NCBI GenBank assembly: GCA_031289325.1
Contig: JAITPS010000091.1
Location: 1 to 5,311 of the forward strand
Direction: 5' to 3'
Origin: Candidatus Methanovirga meridionalis
GTDB lineage: Archaea > Methanobacteriota > Methanobacteria > Methanobacteriales > Methanobacteriaceae
DNA length: 5,311 nt
The first letter of the stretch is position 1, and the number at the start of each line of letters is the position of its first letter. Made by a program: the position numbers and the translations under genes. This document shows, piece by piece, positions 1-5,311 of this stretch. Below the pieces are notes generated by a model that was given only the letters and a program-made list of their open reading frames with translations, made no database searches and was not told the origin of the DNA.

Positions 1-19
1 TAAGAGTTTCTGGGGAGAA

Positions 20-58
20 AATTCCACACAACTGGAATTAAAATATTTAACAATATTT
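20..58. repeat. Stem-loop doublet 1
   Basis: Two perfect hairpins sit one base apart. AATTCCA (20-26) pairs with TGGAATT (33-39) around a 6-base loop. AAATATT (41-47) pairs with AATATTT (52-58) around the loop TAAC. The layout (two 7-bp stems back to back) matches the doublets at 125-163 and 299-332, although the sequences differ. It may be an RNA structure or terminator at the 3' end of something left of the window; this role is inferred. Confidence 0.4.
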
Positions 59-124
59 CACTGATTTAATTAATGAAGAATAGAGACCCTATCCTGTCGC
101 ACCATTATTTTTAAATATCTTATT

Positions 125-169
125 GTTGAAAATTTATTTTCAACTTAGGAGAATAGATTCTCCGTTTTT
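125..169. repeat. Stem-loop doublet 2, followed by a T-tract
   Basis: GTTGAAAA (125-132) pairs perfectly with TTTTCAAC (137-144) around the loop TTTA. After three bases, GGAGAA (148-153) pairs with TTCTCC (158-163) around TAGA, and a run of five T follows at 165-169. The second hairpin plus T-tract resembles an intrinsic-type terminator on the plus strand, but no gene is visible just upstream. The flanks (a TTTTTAAA block before, TTAT.TTGAA at the first arm, TTTTTAA after) resemble those of the doublet at 299-332, which suggests a repeated element. Confidence 0.5.
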
Positions 170-298
170 AAGAATTTCAAATTGATATTATGTTAATTTT
201 TTAAATACTAATTTTTATTTCTTTATTTTTAAAAACAATATCTATAATTTTTTTAATTAAAAATTTAATAATCATGTTTCATTTTTAAAAACTTTATT

Positions 299-332
299 AT
301 TGAACTTGTTCAATTAGAAAATCTTATTTTCT
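299..332. repeat. Stem-loop doublet 3
   Basis: ATTGAA (299-304) pairs with TTCAAT (309-314) around CTTG. One base later, AGAAAAT (316-322) pairs with ATTTTCT (326-332) around CTT. It aligns with the doublet at 125-163: both are preceded by TTTTTAAA and TTATT, share TTGAA/TTCAA in the first stem and TTAG at the junction, and have GT then TTAA after the second stem. The first base pair is G-C in one copy and A-T in the other, so pairing is retained despite substitution. Function is unknown. Confidence 0.45.
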
Positions 333-500
333 GTACTTAAAAACATTATTGCATACACTATAGTACTTTACCAAACTTTTTTAACATAACTAAGATTATT
401 CAAAATCAGTTTTTAAATAGTTAAATTTCAATTTTAAGAAAATTTAAAAGTTTTATAGATGTTATTCAGCATAAGTAATATGTTACAAAAGTTAAGAGAA

Positions 501-544
501 CTACTATATATATTATATAATATAAAAGTACATAATATAAAAGT
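501..544. repeat. AT block with 13-bp direct repeat, TATA-like
   Basis: ATAATATAAAAGT occurs exactly at 517-529 and 532-544, spaced 15 bases start to start, after an alternating TA stretch at 505-520. Archaeal TATA boxes look similar, so this could drive an untranslated RNA across 560-1000 or a very long leader, but no transcript end can be defined. It may equally be low-complexity sequence. Confidence 0.3.
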
Positions 545-654
545 TGTAATTCACTATATTTATTGTTAATGGGTTAAATGCAATTAATAGTAAAACTCTG
601 GATTAACAATTATTATCATGATTTGTTTATATATCTAAAATTCATAATGTTACA

Positions 655-715
655 TGAGATATTGTCTCAATAGTTATGGGTGTTATGATAAAGATCTTAT
701 GAAGGAATTTTCCTT
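655..715. repeat. Cluster of short hairpins
   Basis: TGAGA (655-659) pairs with TCTCA (665-669). ATAA (688-691) pairs with TTAT (697-700) around a core that contains the palindrome AAGATCTT (691-698). AAGGA (702-706) pairs with TCCTT (711-715) around ATTT. The last two lie one base apart and could be a degenerate relative of the doublets at 125-163 and 299-332. No gene or T-tract terminator follows. Confidence 0.3.
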
Positions 716-829
716 AAAGAAGATATGATTTAGAGATAACTAATTTAAATTTTTATTATAAATTAATATACAAGAATTAATTATATAATTTTAAAATAAA
801 CATTTTAATAATGTTAAACTTAAAATTGA

Positions 830-882
830 AGAAAAAAAATAAAAAATTTTTTCTAAATCTTCAAAATCTTCGATTTTAAAGA
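830..882. repeat. Two adjacent stem-loops
   Basis: AGAAAAAA (830-837) pairs with TTTTTTCT (847-854). Close behind, TCTT-C-AAAATC (858-868) pairs with GATTTT-A-AAGA (872-882) around the loop TTC, with one C/A mismatch in a 10-bp stem. An 8-base palindrome, GTTCGAAC, lies at 898-905. The structures lie about 150 bases before the next gene and could be part of its untranslated leader if transcription starts this far upstream; that is speculative. Confidence 0.3.
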
Positions 883-1027
883 ATAAAGAAAAACTTCGTT
901 CGAACTGAAATAAAAAACTTCACTAAATAAAGCCAGAAATTTTTAACTTAAAGAAGTTTCATGTGAGTTATTACTACTAAGCTTTGGATTAAAAAATAAA
1001 GAACTTTTCAAATTATATTATTATTGA

Positions 1028-2524
1028 ATGTTGATTTTTATGAGTAAACTAACTAACTTTAAATCATATAAGTTTGCAGGTATTTGTTTATCTATTTTAA
1101 GTATTATTTTATTCATGATCATGGTGATTTTAGGATTAAATCAATCTTTATGGTTGGATGAAACATGGACATTTATTTTAATTCGTGAATCTTTTTACCA
1201 TATTATCATATCTTCTTCTGCGGATGTTCATCCTCCCCTATATTTCGCCCTATTGAAAATATTTTTAGAATTTTTTTCGTTGTTAGTTCCTTCCAATATA
1301 TCCCATATTATTTTAGCTAAAATATTTTCCATTATCCCTCTGTTTTTCATTGTAATTTTTAGTTTAAAAAAAATTAAAGAAGATTTTGGATGGTTAGTTT
1401 CGGGTGTTTTTACATTTTGCATTATTACAATGCCAAATTTAATGTATTATGGTTTTCAAGTTAGAATGTACTCATGGGCATTGTTTTTTGTAACTTTAAG
1501 TTTTTACTATTGTTATAAAATTACTATTAAGTCTAATAAGAAAAATTGGATTATTTTTACTATATGTGCTTTAATGGGTGCTTATATTCATTATTATGCA
1601 ACAATTGCTATTACATTTATATTTTTAATCTTATTAGCACATATAATTTTAAAAAATAGAAAAATACTTAAAAATTGGATATTGTCCTCAGTAACTATGA
1701 TATTATTATATTCTCCTTGTATTATTCTATTTTTTCAACAATCAAAGTATTTCACAGTTTATCAATGGGATACTGTTTCACTTCAATCAATAATCGAAAC
1801 CATTGGATTTATTTTTTCCCCGATGGATCTTATTGACTATACTTCTCATCTAAAAGTATTGGGTGCGATGTTATTATTATCATTGATAATATTATCGTCA
1901 TTGCATCTATTTGAATTAAAAAAATTGGAAAATTATAACATGATTATTGAATTAGGTGGAATATTCGTATTAATAACTACAATGTTTTTTTCATTTCTAT
2001 TTTCTATTTTGGTTAAGCCCATGTTTATTGGAAGATATGCCGTTCCAATGTTAGGTTGTTTTTGGTTATCTTTTTCAGTTTCATTAAGTAATTTTCGTTC
2101 CAAAAAAATAATTTTTATACCTATTTTGATAATTTTACTATTAAATGGTATGATAAACACTATTACATTTATAGATTCTTCTAATTATCTTAAATTAGCT
2201 GATTTAGGATTTAATGAAAATATAAATCAAATAAGTGAAAATGATACAATAATTTATTTAGGTTATCCTTGGATGATCGATTCTTTTTTTAAATTTTATT
2301 TAAAAGAAAATGAATTTATCGCATGGAATGATAATTCAACAGTATTAGATATAGAAAAATTAAAAAATAATAAAATATGGGTTTTTGATTCGGGATATGA
2401 TTTATATGGTGGAATATTTGCTTTTAATAAGACACTAACTGAAAATGGATTTAAATTAGATAAAATATCTGTAATAAATAAAAGATATTTATCTTATCCA
2501 ACTCACATCTATTTAATCAGTTAG
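1028..2524 (+). CDS. GT39/ArnT-like membrane glycosyltransferase
   Basis: A 498-residue polytopic membrane protein of the PMT/ArnT (GT39-like, GT-C fold) type. Such enzymes move a sugar from a polyprenyl-phosphate carrier to a protein, lipid or glycan acceptor on the outer face of the membrane. The first membrane segment (about 17-37) is followed by the hallmark LWLDETWT with the Asp-Glu pair at 44-45, then HPPLYF at 68-73, QVRMYSW at 144-150, AYIHYYA at 185-191 and FIGRYAVP at 333-340. About ten hydrophobic segments span 15-380. The last ~110 residues are hydrophilic and probably extracytoplasmic. A TGA lies directly before the ATG at 1028. A second ATG at 1040 (residue 5) is a plausible true start because GTTGAT at 1030-1035 resembles the GGTGAT ribosome site. 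The gene stands alone, convergent with the DUF2142 gene. Donor and acceptor cannot be read from the sequence. Confidence 0.85.
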   Translation: MLIFMSKLTNFKSYKFAGICLSILSIILFMIMVILGLNQSLWLDETWTFILIRESFYHIIISSSADVHPPLYFALLKIFLEFFSLLVPSNISHIILAKIFSIIPLFFIVIFSLKKIKEDFGWLVSGVFTFCIITMPNLMYYGFQVRMYSWALFFVTLSFYYCYKITIKSNKKNWIIFTICALMGAYIHYYATIAITFIFLILLAHIILKNRKILKNWILSSVTMILLYSPCIILFFQQSKYFTVYQWDTVSLQSIIETIGFIFSPMDLIDYTSHLKVLGAMLLLSLIILSSLHLFELKKLENYNMIIELGGIFVLITTMFFSFLFSILVKPMFIGRYAVPMLGCFWLSFSVSLSNFRSKKIIFIPILIILLLNGMINTITFIDSSNYLKLADLGFNENINQISENDTIIYLGYPWMIDSFFKFYLKENEFIAWNDNSTVLDIEKLKNNKIWVFDSGYDLYGGIFAFNKTLTENGFKLDKISVINKRYLSYPTHIYLIS

Positions 2525-2541
2525 TTCAATTGTCAATTTGG

Positions 2542-2605
2542 AGTTTCTGAAATTGATTTTTATAGAAACATATAGTTTCTGAAATTGATTTTTATAGAAA
2601 CATAA
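2542..2605. repeat. 32-bp tandem repeat, likely 3' end of the preceding transcript
   Basis: Two copies of a 32-base unit (2542-2573 and 2574-2605) match at 31 of 32 positions, starting 18 bases after the glycosyltransferase stop codon. Each unit begins with GTTTCT and ends with AGAAAC, so it can fold on itself. Across the junction, AGAAAC (2564-2569) can pair with GTTTCT (2575-2580) around a 5-base loop. Each unit contains a five-T run (2557-2561, 2589-2593). Archaeal termination relies on U-tracts, so the position and content fit a terminator for the plus-strand gene. The duplication itself looks recent. Confidence 0.6.
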
Positions 2606-2611
2606 TAATGA

Positions 2612-2630
2612 TAAACTTTACAAAAGTTTA
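2612..2630. terminator. Perfect 8-bp hairpin in convergent intergenic region
   Basis: TAAACTTT (2612-2619) pairs perfectly with AAAGTTTA (2623-2630) around ACA. It lies between the ends of two convergent genes, just after the 32-bp tandem repeat. It could act in either direction as a terminator or transcript-end stabiliser, but it lacks a long T-tract immediately after it. Confidence 0.35.
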
Positions 2631-2701
2631 CAATCATTTATTTCAAAACATTTACATATTTAAAAAGTTATTTAATTCATTTAGTGCAGATATGATTTGA
2701 A

Positions 2702-2832
2702 GGTACTGTAAATTAGCATAGATTTTTGCAAATGAAAAATTAAAAAAATAGGCTAAATGTATATAGTCTAAACATTCTCTGCCTAAAAAACAAATTTCAG
2801 ATTTTAAATTTCCATCCTCTTTTTACAGTGCC
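2702..2832. mobile_element. MITE-like element, copy 1 (131 bp)
   Basis: A 131-bp element with no coding capacity whose ends are inverted repeats: GGTACTGTAAA at the left and TTTACAGTGCC at the right (10 of 11 paired), with weaker complementarity further in. The flanks GATTTGAA (2694-2701) and GATTGAA (2833-2839) look like an 8-bp target duplication that has lost one T. The reverse complement aligns along its length with the element at 4394-4535, including a shared GGCAGA block and TTAATTTTTCA, so the two are copies of one family in opposite orientation. Ends of the form GG..CTGT with 8-bp duplications are known from the IS6 family; the mobilising transposase is not in the window, so this relation is only inferred. 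It lies 43 bases past the DUF2142 stop codon. Confidence 0.7.
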
Positions 2833-2875
2833 GATTGAATTTTAAAATCTTATTAATAAAATTTCATGGTATCGA

Positions 2876-4246
2876 TCAAAAGAAAGATATTCGTCCATAA
2901 TATAAAATATAAGAAGATATACTTAACATTATTCCAATGAAAGATATAATAAAAACTTTTAAATAAAATTGGATTTTTTCTTTATCAAAATAATTATTTA
3001 TTTTCTTATTCTGCAAAACTAAGAAAAATAATGGAATAAATGGAATAAAATATCTTCCTTGAATGCCATTAATAATTTTAGATCCTACAGGCTCCCATGA
3101 GAAGCTAATAGTGAATAATACTAATGATCCTAAAGAAAAAATTAAAAAATTTATTATTTTTTGTTTCGCAGACAATTGAAACTTAGTTGTTTCGATTAAT
3201 GGGACAATTACTAAAATTATTAAATATAAATAAACTAAAAATATAGGTAATGGATAGCATTTAGTTAACCATCCAAAATATCCAACAAAACTTGTAATAA
3301 TATAATTAAATTTCATGATAATCGTATCTATAACCATATTCAGAAAATTTGAAGTATTAAATCCATTAGATGATTGAAATGAAACCATTGAATTAATTAT
3401 GCCAGAATATCCAGATATAAAGTTCCAAATTACAACAGTTATACTTGATGGTAAGATTATAGGCAAGAAGTGGGTAATAATGTCTTTTTTATTATCAAAA
3501 TTTGATTTGAGGATCATGAAAAATAATAATCCTAGTAAAATATATATTTGTTTTGATAATGCTATACCTAATAAAGATAGAGATAATAATACAACATCAT
3601 TTCTTTGAATCTTTTCTTTATTTAAAGCTAATTTTAAAAATAAACATGTTGTAAAAAATGATAGTGCCATGTTTAAACTATCTGCTGAAAGTGAAGCGGC
3701 TTCACTAAGCGACATTGGCATTAATACAATTAATAAAAACATATTTTTTCCAAGGGGCAATAATTTAATTCCATAATATACAATTATAATGTATATAATT
3801 AAATTAATTAAACGACCAAAATACATCAAAAGTAAAGGAGATAAATTTAAAAGTTCGCATATTTTAAAAATAAATGCTGGAGCAAGATAAGGAAGAAATG
3901 GATAGCCAGCAACATTAGCAATATCAACTTTTTGAGTCTCATGAATATTTAAAGGTTTATTGAAGTATGACAAATATTCATTTCGTTCTAATGACATGAC
4001 ATCTATTATATTAGGAGAAGATAGTATTACATTCCCAACACTATTCCCAATAGATTTAGGAACAGTTATGAGTGGATTTTTTTGAATAAAATGTCCTTGG
4101 CTTACATCCCAAGCTTTAAGAAAATGCGAACTTTCATCTGCAACTGCAAATGGAGCTGTTACAAATACGAATATAAAACCGAAAACTAAACAGAAAAACA
4201 GGAAAATTGTTTCAACTTTAATATTCTTTAATATATACTTAATCAT
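2876..4246 (-). CDS. DUF2142 family polytopic membrane protein
   Basis: A 456-residue membrane protein with the hallmarks of DUF2142 (PF09913), a GT-C-related family found in surface-polysaccharide and cell-wall glycan loci; its exact reaction is generally not established. After the first membrane helix (about 13-31) come PFAVADESSHF (32-42) with the Asp-Glu pair at 37-38 and His41, GYPFLPYLAPA (114-124), SEAASLSADSLN (181-192), GYFGWL (322-327) and the typical IQGRYFIPFIPL (395-406). Roughly eleven hydrophobic segments are visible. Length and motif order look complete. An in-frame stop 36 bases upstream, and no other ATG between, support the start. The ribosome site is weak (CTGAT, three bases before the ATG). 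The gene converges with the GT39-like gene and diverges from the partial gene at 4910. It is bracketed by two MITE-like elements in inverted orientation. Confidence 0.85.
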   Translation of the reverse strand: MIKYILKNIKVETIFLFFCLVFGFIFVFVTAPFAVADESSHFLKAWDVSQGHFIQKNPLITVPKSIGNSVGNVILSSPNIIDVMSLERNEYLSYFNKPLNIHETQKVDIANVAGYPFLPYLAPAFIFKICELLNLSPLLLMYFGRLINLIIYIIIVYYGIKLLPLGKNMFLLIVLMPMSLSEAASLSADSLNMALSFFTTCLFLKLALNKEKIQRNDVVLLSLSLLGIALSKQIYILLGLLFFMILKSNFDNKKDIITHFLPIILPSSITVVIWNFISGYSGIINSMVSFQSSNGFNTSNFLNMVIDTIIMKFNYIITSFVGYFGWLTKCYPLPIFLVYLYLIILVIVPLIETTKFQLSAKQKIINFLIFSLGSLVLFTISFSWEPVGSKIINGIQGRYFIPFIPLFFLVLQNKKINNYFDKEKIQFYLKVFIISFIGIMLSISSYILYYGRISFF

Positions 4247-4299
4247 AATATCAGATGTTATTAATAAGATTCTCTCAATTATTCAATTATTTTACATTA

Positions 4300-4338
4300 T
4301 TTTTTTGGATACTAAACATTTTTTTGGAAACTAAACAT
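4300..4338. repeat. 19-bp tandem repeat upstream of the DUF2142 gene
   Basis: Two copies of a 19-base unit, seven T followed by GGATACTAAACA (from 4300) and seven T followed by GGAAACTAAACA (from 4319), with one mismatch. On the minus strand it reads ATGTTTAGTWTCC plus an A7 run, twice, 54-92 bases before the DUF2142 start. The place and the near-two-turn spacing would suit a dimeric regulator or promoter element, but no protein can be named and it may be a simple replication-slippage duplication. Confidence 0.5.
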
Positions 4339-4393
4339 TACAATAATATTTTCCATATCTAAATTATCTAAGTTCGATTTTTCATGTTATTAC

Positions 4394-4535
4394 GGTGCTA
4401 CAAAAAGAAAATGGAAATTTTAAATCCTAAATTTTGGTTCTAAGGCAGAAAAATTTAAACCATAAAGGTCATAGAATTTTTACTATATTTTCTTAATTTT
4501 TCAATTGTGAAAATCCATCCTCTTTTTACAGTACC
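4394..4535. mobile_element. MITE-like element, copy 2 (142 bp)
   Basis: A 142-bp non-coding element with imperfect terminal inverted repeats. The left end GGTGCTACAAAAAGAAAATG and the inverted right end GGTACTGTAAAAAGAGGATG agree at 17 of the outer 22 bases. Its right end (4514-4535) matches 21 of 22 bases of 2811-2832 in copy 1. The interior aligns with the reverse complement of copy 1, with an 11-bp length difference. The flanks (GTTATTAC left, ATAAACTT right) show no target duplication, so this is probably an older or rearranged insertion. It lies in the shared upstream region of two divergent genes, 147 bases from the DUF2142 start, where it could affect transcription. Confidence 0.7.
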
Positions 4536-4574
4536 ATAAACTTTTAATAATACTTATTTTCTGATATTGGATTT

Positions 4575-4603
4575 TTAAAACTTGTTTTAAGATTAAAAAT
4601 CTT
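4575..4603. repeat. Stem-loop doublet 4
   Basis: TTAAAA (4575-4580) pairs with TTTTAA (4585-4590) around CTTG, the same loop as in the doublet at 299-332. It is overlapped by AAGATT (4589-4594), which pairs with AATCTT (4598-4603) around AAA. A TTTTTAAA string lies at the start and TTTTAAAG follows. The architecture matches the doublets at the left end of the window; A/T-only stems make chance pairing easier here. Confidence 0.35.
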
Positions 4604-4690
4604 TTAAAGCAATATAAAAACACAACTAAAACTATAATATTAAACCAATCATTTTAACTTTTAAAGATAGTAATATTCTAAATATGAAAT

Positions 4691-4729
4691 AAGAATAATA
4701 AAACTTTTTAGATTTTAAAACCTATTCTT
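4691..4729. repeat. Long AT-rich stem-loop
   Basis: AAGAATA (4691-4697) pairs with TATTCTT (4723-4729). Inside it, TAAAA (4699-4703) pairs with TTTTA (4713-4717). A seven-T run follows at 4754-4760. No plus-strand gene precedes it, so a terminator role is unproven. The stretch 4604-4690 before it shows no recognisable feature. Confidence 0.3.
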
Positions 4730-4765
4730 TATGCTATTCATTACTATTCTACATTTTTTTGTTCT

Positions 4766-4816
4766 TCCTCTATTTATACTTTTCCCTACTTTGAGAGTGT
4801 CAAAAAGTATGGAGGA
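4766..4816. promoter_or_regulatory. Interrupted inverted repeat upstream of promoter
   Basis: ATACTTTT (4776-4783) is the exact complement of AAAAGTAT (4803-4810). Farther out, TCCTC (4766-4770) matches GAGGA (4812-4816), with an unequal bulge between the two parts. The loop is 19 bases. It ends about 40 bases before the candidate TATA box of the gene at 4910, a place where an archaeal activator or repressor could bind. The regulatory role is inferred from position only. Confidence 0.3.
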
Positions 4817-4854
4817 TTTTCTATTTTATATTTCTGTAAAATTATAGTATATAT

Positions 4855-4871
4855 GAAAAAGTATTTAAATA
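4855..4871 (+). promoter_or_regulatory. Archaeal-type BRE/TATA promoter
   Basis: GAAAAAG (4855-4861), purine-rich as in a TFB recognition element, is followed by TTTAAATA (4864-4871), an exact match to the archaeal TATA consensus TTTAWATA. A start about 25 bases from the box centre would fall near 4892 and give a leader of roughly 18 bases. GTGAG at 4897-4901 then lies about nine bases before the ATG at 4910 as a ribosome site. The geometry supports both the promoter and the chosen start codon. Confidence 0.6.
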
Positions 4872-4909
4872 ATAATATTTATGCCTTATAATATATGTGA
4901 GAGATAAAT

Positions 4910-5311
4910 ATGGTCGGTATGCCACAGAAAATTATTAAACATTTGAATCTTCCATTTTTACTATTTTTTATATTAATATTGTTTCTTCATCAACCAATAA
5001 TCACAAATACTTCTGACGATATTGGATATGCTAAAAGTATTGATAATTTATTTTTATTCAATGATCAAAATTTTCTATTTCAAAGATATATGGGTTGGAG
5101 TTCAAGGTTTGTAACTGATTTTTTCTCAGTAATATTATGTTATTTGCCTGGTGATATTTGGAAATTTTTAGATTCAATACTTATTCTAATTACAAGTATT
5201 TTAATGCCAAAATTGCTACTGAATTTTAAATCTATAAAAGAAAAAGAAAATATATATATAAATATTATATCCATTTTCTTATTTTTATTACTCTATTTAC
5301 TTTACTATACA
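4910..5311 (+). CDS. Polytopic membrane protein, DUF6056-like, partial at the right edge
   Basis: The first 134 codons of a membrane protein that continues past the window; there is no stop. A hydrophobic segment (about 13-29) is followed by TSDDIGYAKSID with adjacent Asp36-Asp37, then FQRYMGWSSRFVTDFF (57-72), and further hydrophobic segments at about 73-79, 86-105 and 115-133. A first helix, then an acidic pair, then an R...W..R motif in the first outer loop resembles DUF6056-type GT-C-like proteins that sit beside surface-glycan genes; the family call is tentative. An in-frame TGA at 4898-4900 closes the upstream frame; ATG 4910 is favoured over ATG 4919 by the GTGAG ribosome site at 4897-4901. 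A TATA box at 4864-4871 suggests its own promoter, divergent from the DUF2142 gene. Confidence 0.7.
   Translation, partial: MVGMPQKIIKHLNLPFLLFFILILFLHQPIITNTSDDIGYAKSIDNLFLFNDQNFLFQRYMGWSSRFVTDFFSVILCYLPGDIWKFLDSILILITSILMPKLLLNFKSIKEKENIYINIISIFLFLLLYLLYYT

Larger units (their letters stand above)
1..1027. other. Long gene-poor intergenic region
   Basis: No open reading frame here is convincing as a gene. The first ~105 bases are clearly less AT-rich than the rest, notably around 5-39 and 84-105, so they may be the tail of an upstream gene or element. One open frame runs from base 2 to a TGA at 62-64 and would end in SFWGENSTQLELKYLTIFH, but I do not recognise it. A 31-codon ATG frame at 578-673 is too short to call. 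The remainder is extremely AT-rich and holds the stem-loop pairs and AT blocks listed separately. No clear TATA box lies at the expected distance before the gene at 1028, so the promoter of that gene is not identified. Confidence 0.6.

Noticed and set aside
250..263. 14-base palindrome TTTTTAATTAAAAA
   Set aside because: A/T-only palindrome in extremely AT-rich sequence, with no context pointing to a function.
20..332. Spaced repeats at the left end as a CRISPR array
   Set aside because: The hairpin pairs differ in sequence and are not evenly spaced; there are no identical repeats with unique spacers.
578..673. 31-codon ATG frame in the left spacer (starts MQLIVKLWINNYYHDLF)
   Set aside because: Too short, no clear ribosome site, no recognised family; frames of this size are expected by chance in 1 kb.
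1228..1422. Minus-strand ORF of 64 codons inside the glycosyltransferase gene
   Set aside because: It lies wholly antisense to a motif-rich coding region and shows no family features.
1933..2160. Minus-strand ORF of 75 codons inside the glycosyltransferase gene
   Set aside because: Antisense shadow of membrane-segment codons; no ribosome site or recognisable motif.
3399..3608. Plus-strand ORF of 69 codons inside the DUF2142 gene
   Set aside because: Antisense shadow of a well-supported gene; the translation has no domain-like features.
2702..4535. Composite transposon carrying the DUF2142 gene
   Set aside because: No transposase is present, the two copies are diverged, and the outer flanks show no shared target duplication.
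4809..4847. GGAGGA (4811-4816) as a strong ribosome site, or a 12-codon frame from ATG 4809
   Set aside because: No start codon lies at a suitable distance after GGAGGA, and the 12-codon frame is negligible; the bases are better explained as an arm of the inverted repeat 4766-4816.

Overview
The window is very AT-rich throughout and carries three genes for polytopic membrane proteins, separated by unusually long gene-free stretches (about 38% of the bases). One candidate promoter has an archaeal BRE/TATA layout (GAAAAAG then TTTAAATA). The weak ribosome sites match the GGTGAT part of the archaeal/bacterial anti-Shine-Dalgarno complement. The protein families (GT39-like, DUF2142 and probably DUF6056) are common in host-associated methanogens. 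Together these suggest a Methanobrevibacter- or Methanosphaera-like archaeon. This is an inference: no rRNA or other diagnostic gene is present, and a low-GC bacterium is not excluded.

Layout. Bases 1-1027 hold no convincing gene but contain a series of adjacent stem-loop pairs, TATA-like AT blocks and other inverted repeats. A GT39/ArnT-like glycosyltransferase is encoded on the plus strand (1028-2524). It is followed by a 32-bp tandem repeat that can form hairpins with T-tracts, then a hairpin, then a 131-bp MITE-like element (2702-2832). A DUF2142 membrane protein is encoded convergently on the minus strand (2876-4246). Upstream of it are a 19-bp tandem repeat and a second, 142-bp copy of the MITE-like element in the opposite orientation (4394-4535). 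Another stem-loop pair, two longer inverted repeats and a good TATA box follow, leading into a plus-strand membrane protein (4910-5311) that runs off the right edge.

Function. All three proteins look like GT-C-fold or GT-C-related enzymes that use lipid-linked sugars on the outer face of the membrane, as expected for a surface-glycan or glycoprotein locus. They are not an operon: the first two genes converge and the last two diverge, each with its own large flank.

The most notable non-coding signals are the pair of MITE-like elements (unrecognised by me, with GG-N-N-CTGT ends and an imperfect 8-bp target duplication at one copy) and a possible family of tandem-hairpin doublets that keep their architecture while their stem sequences differ.
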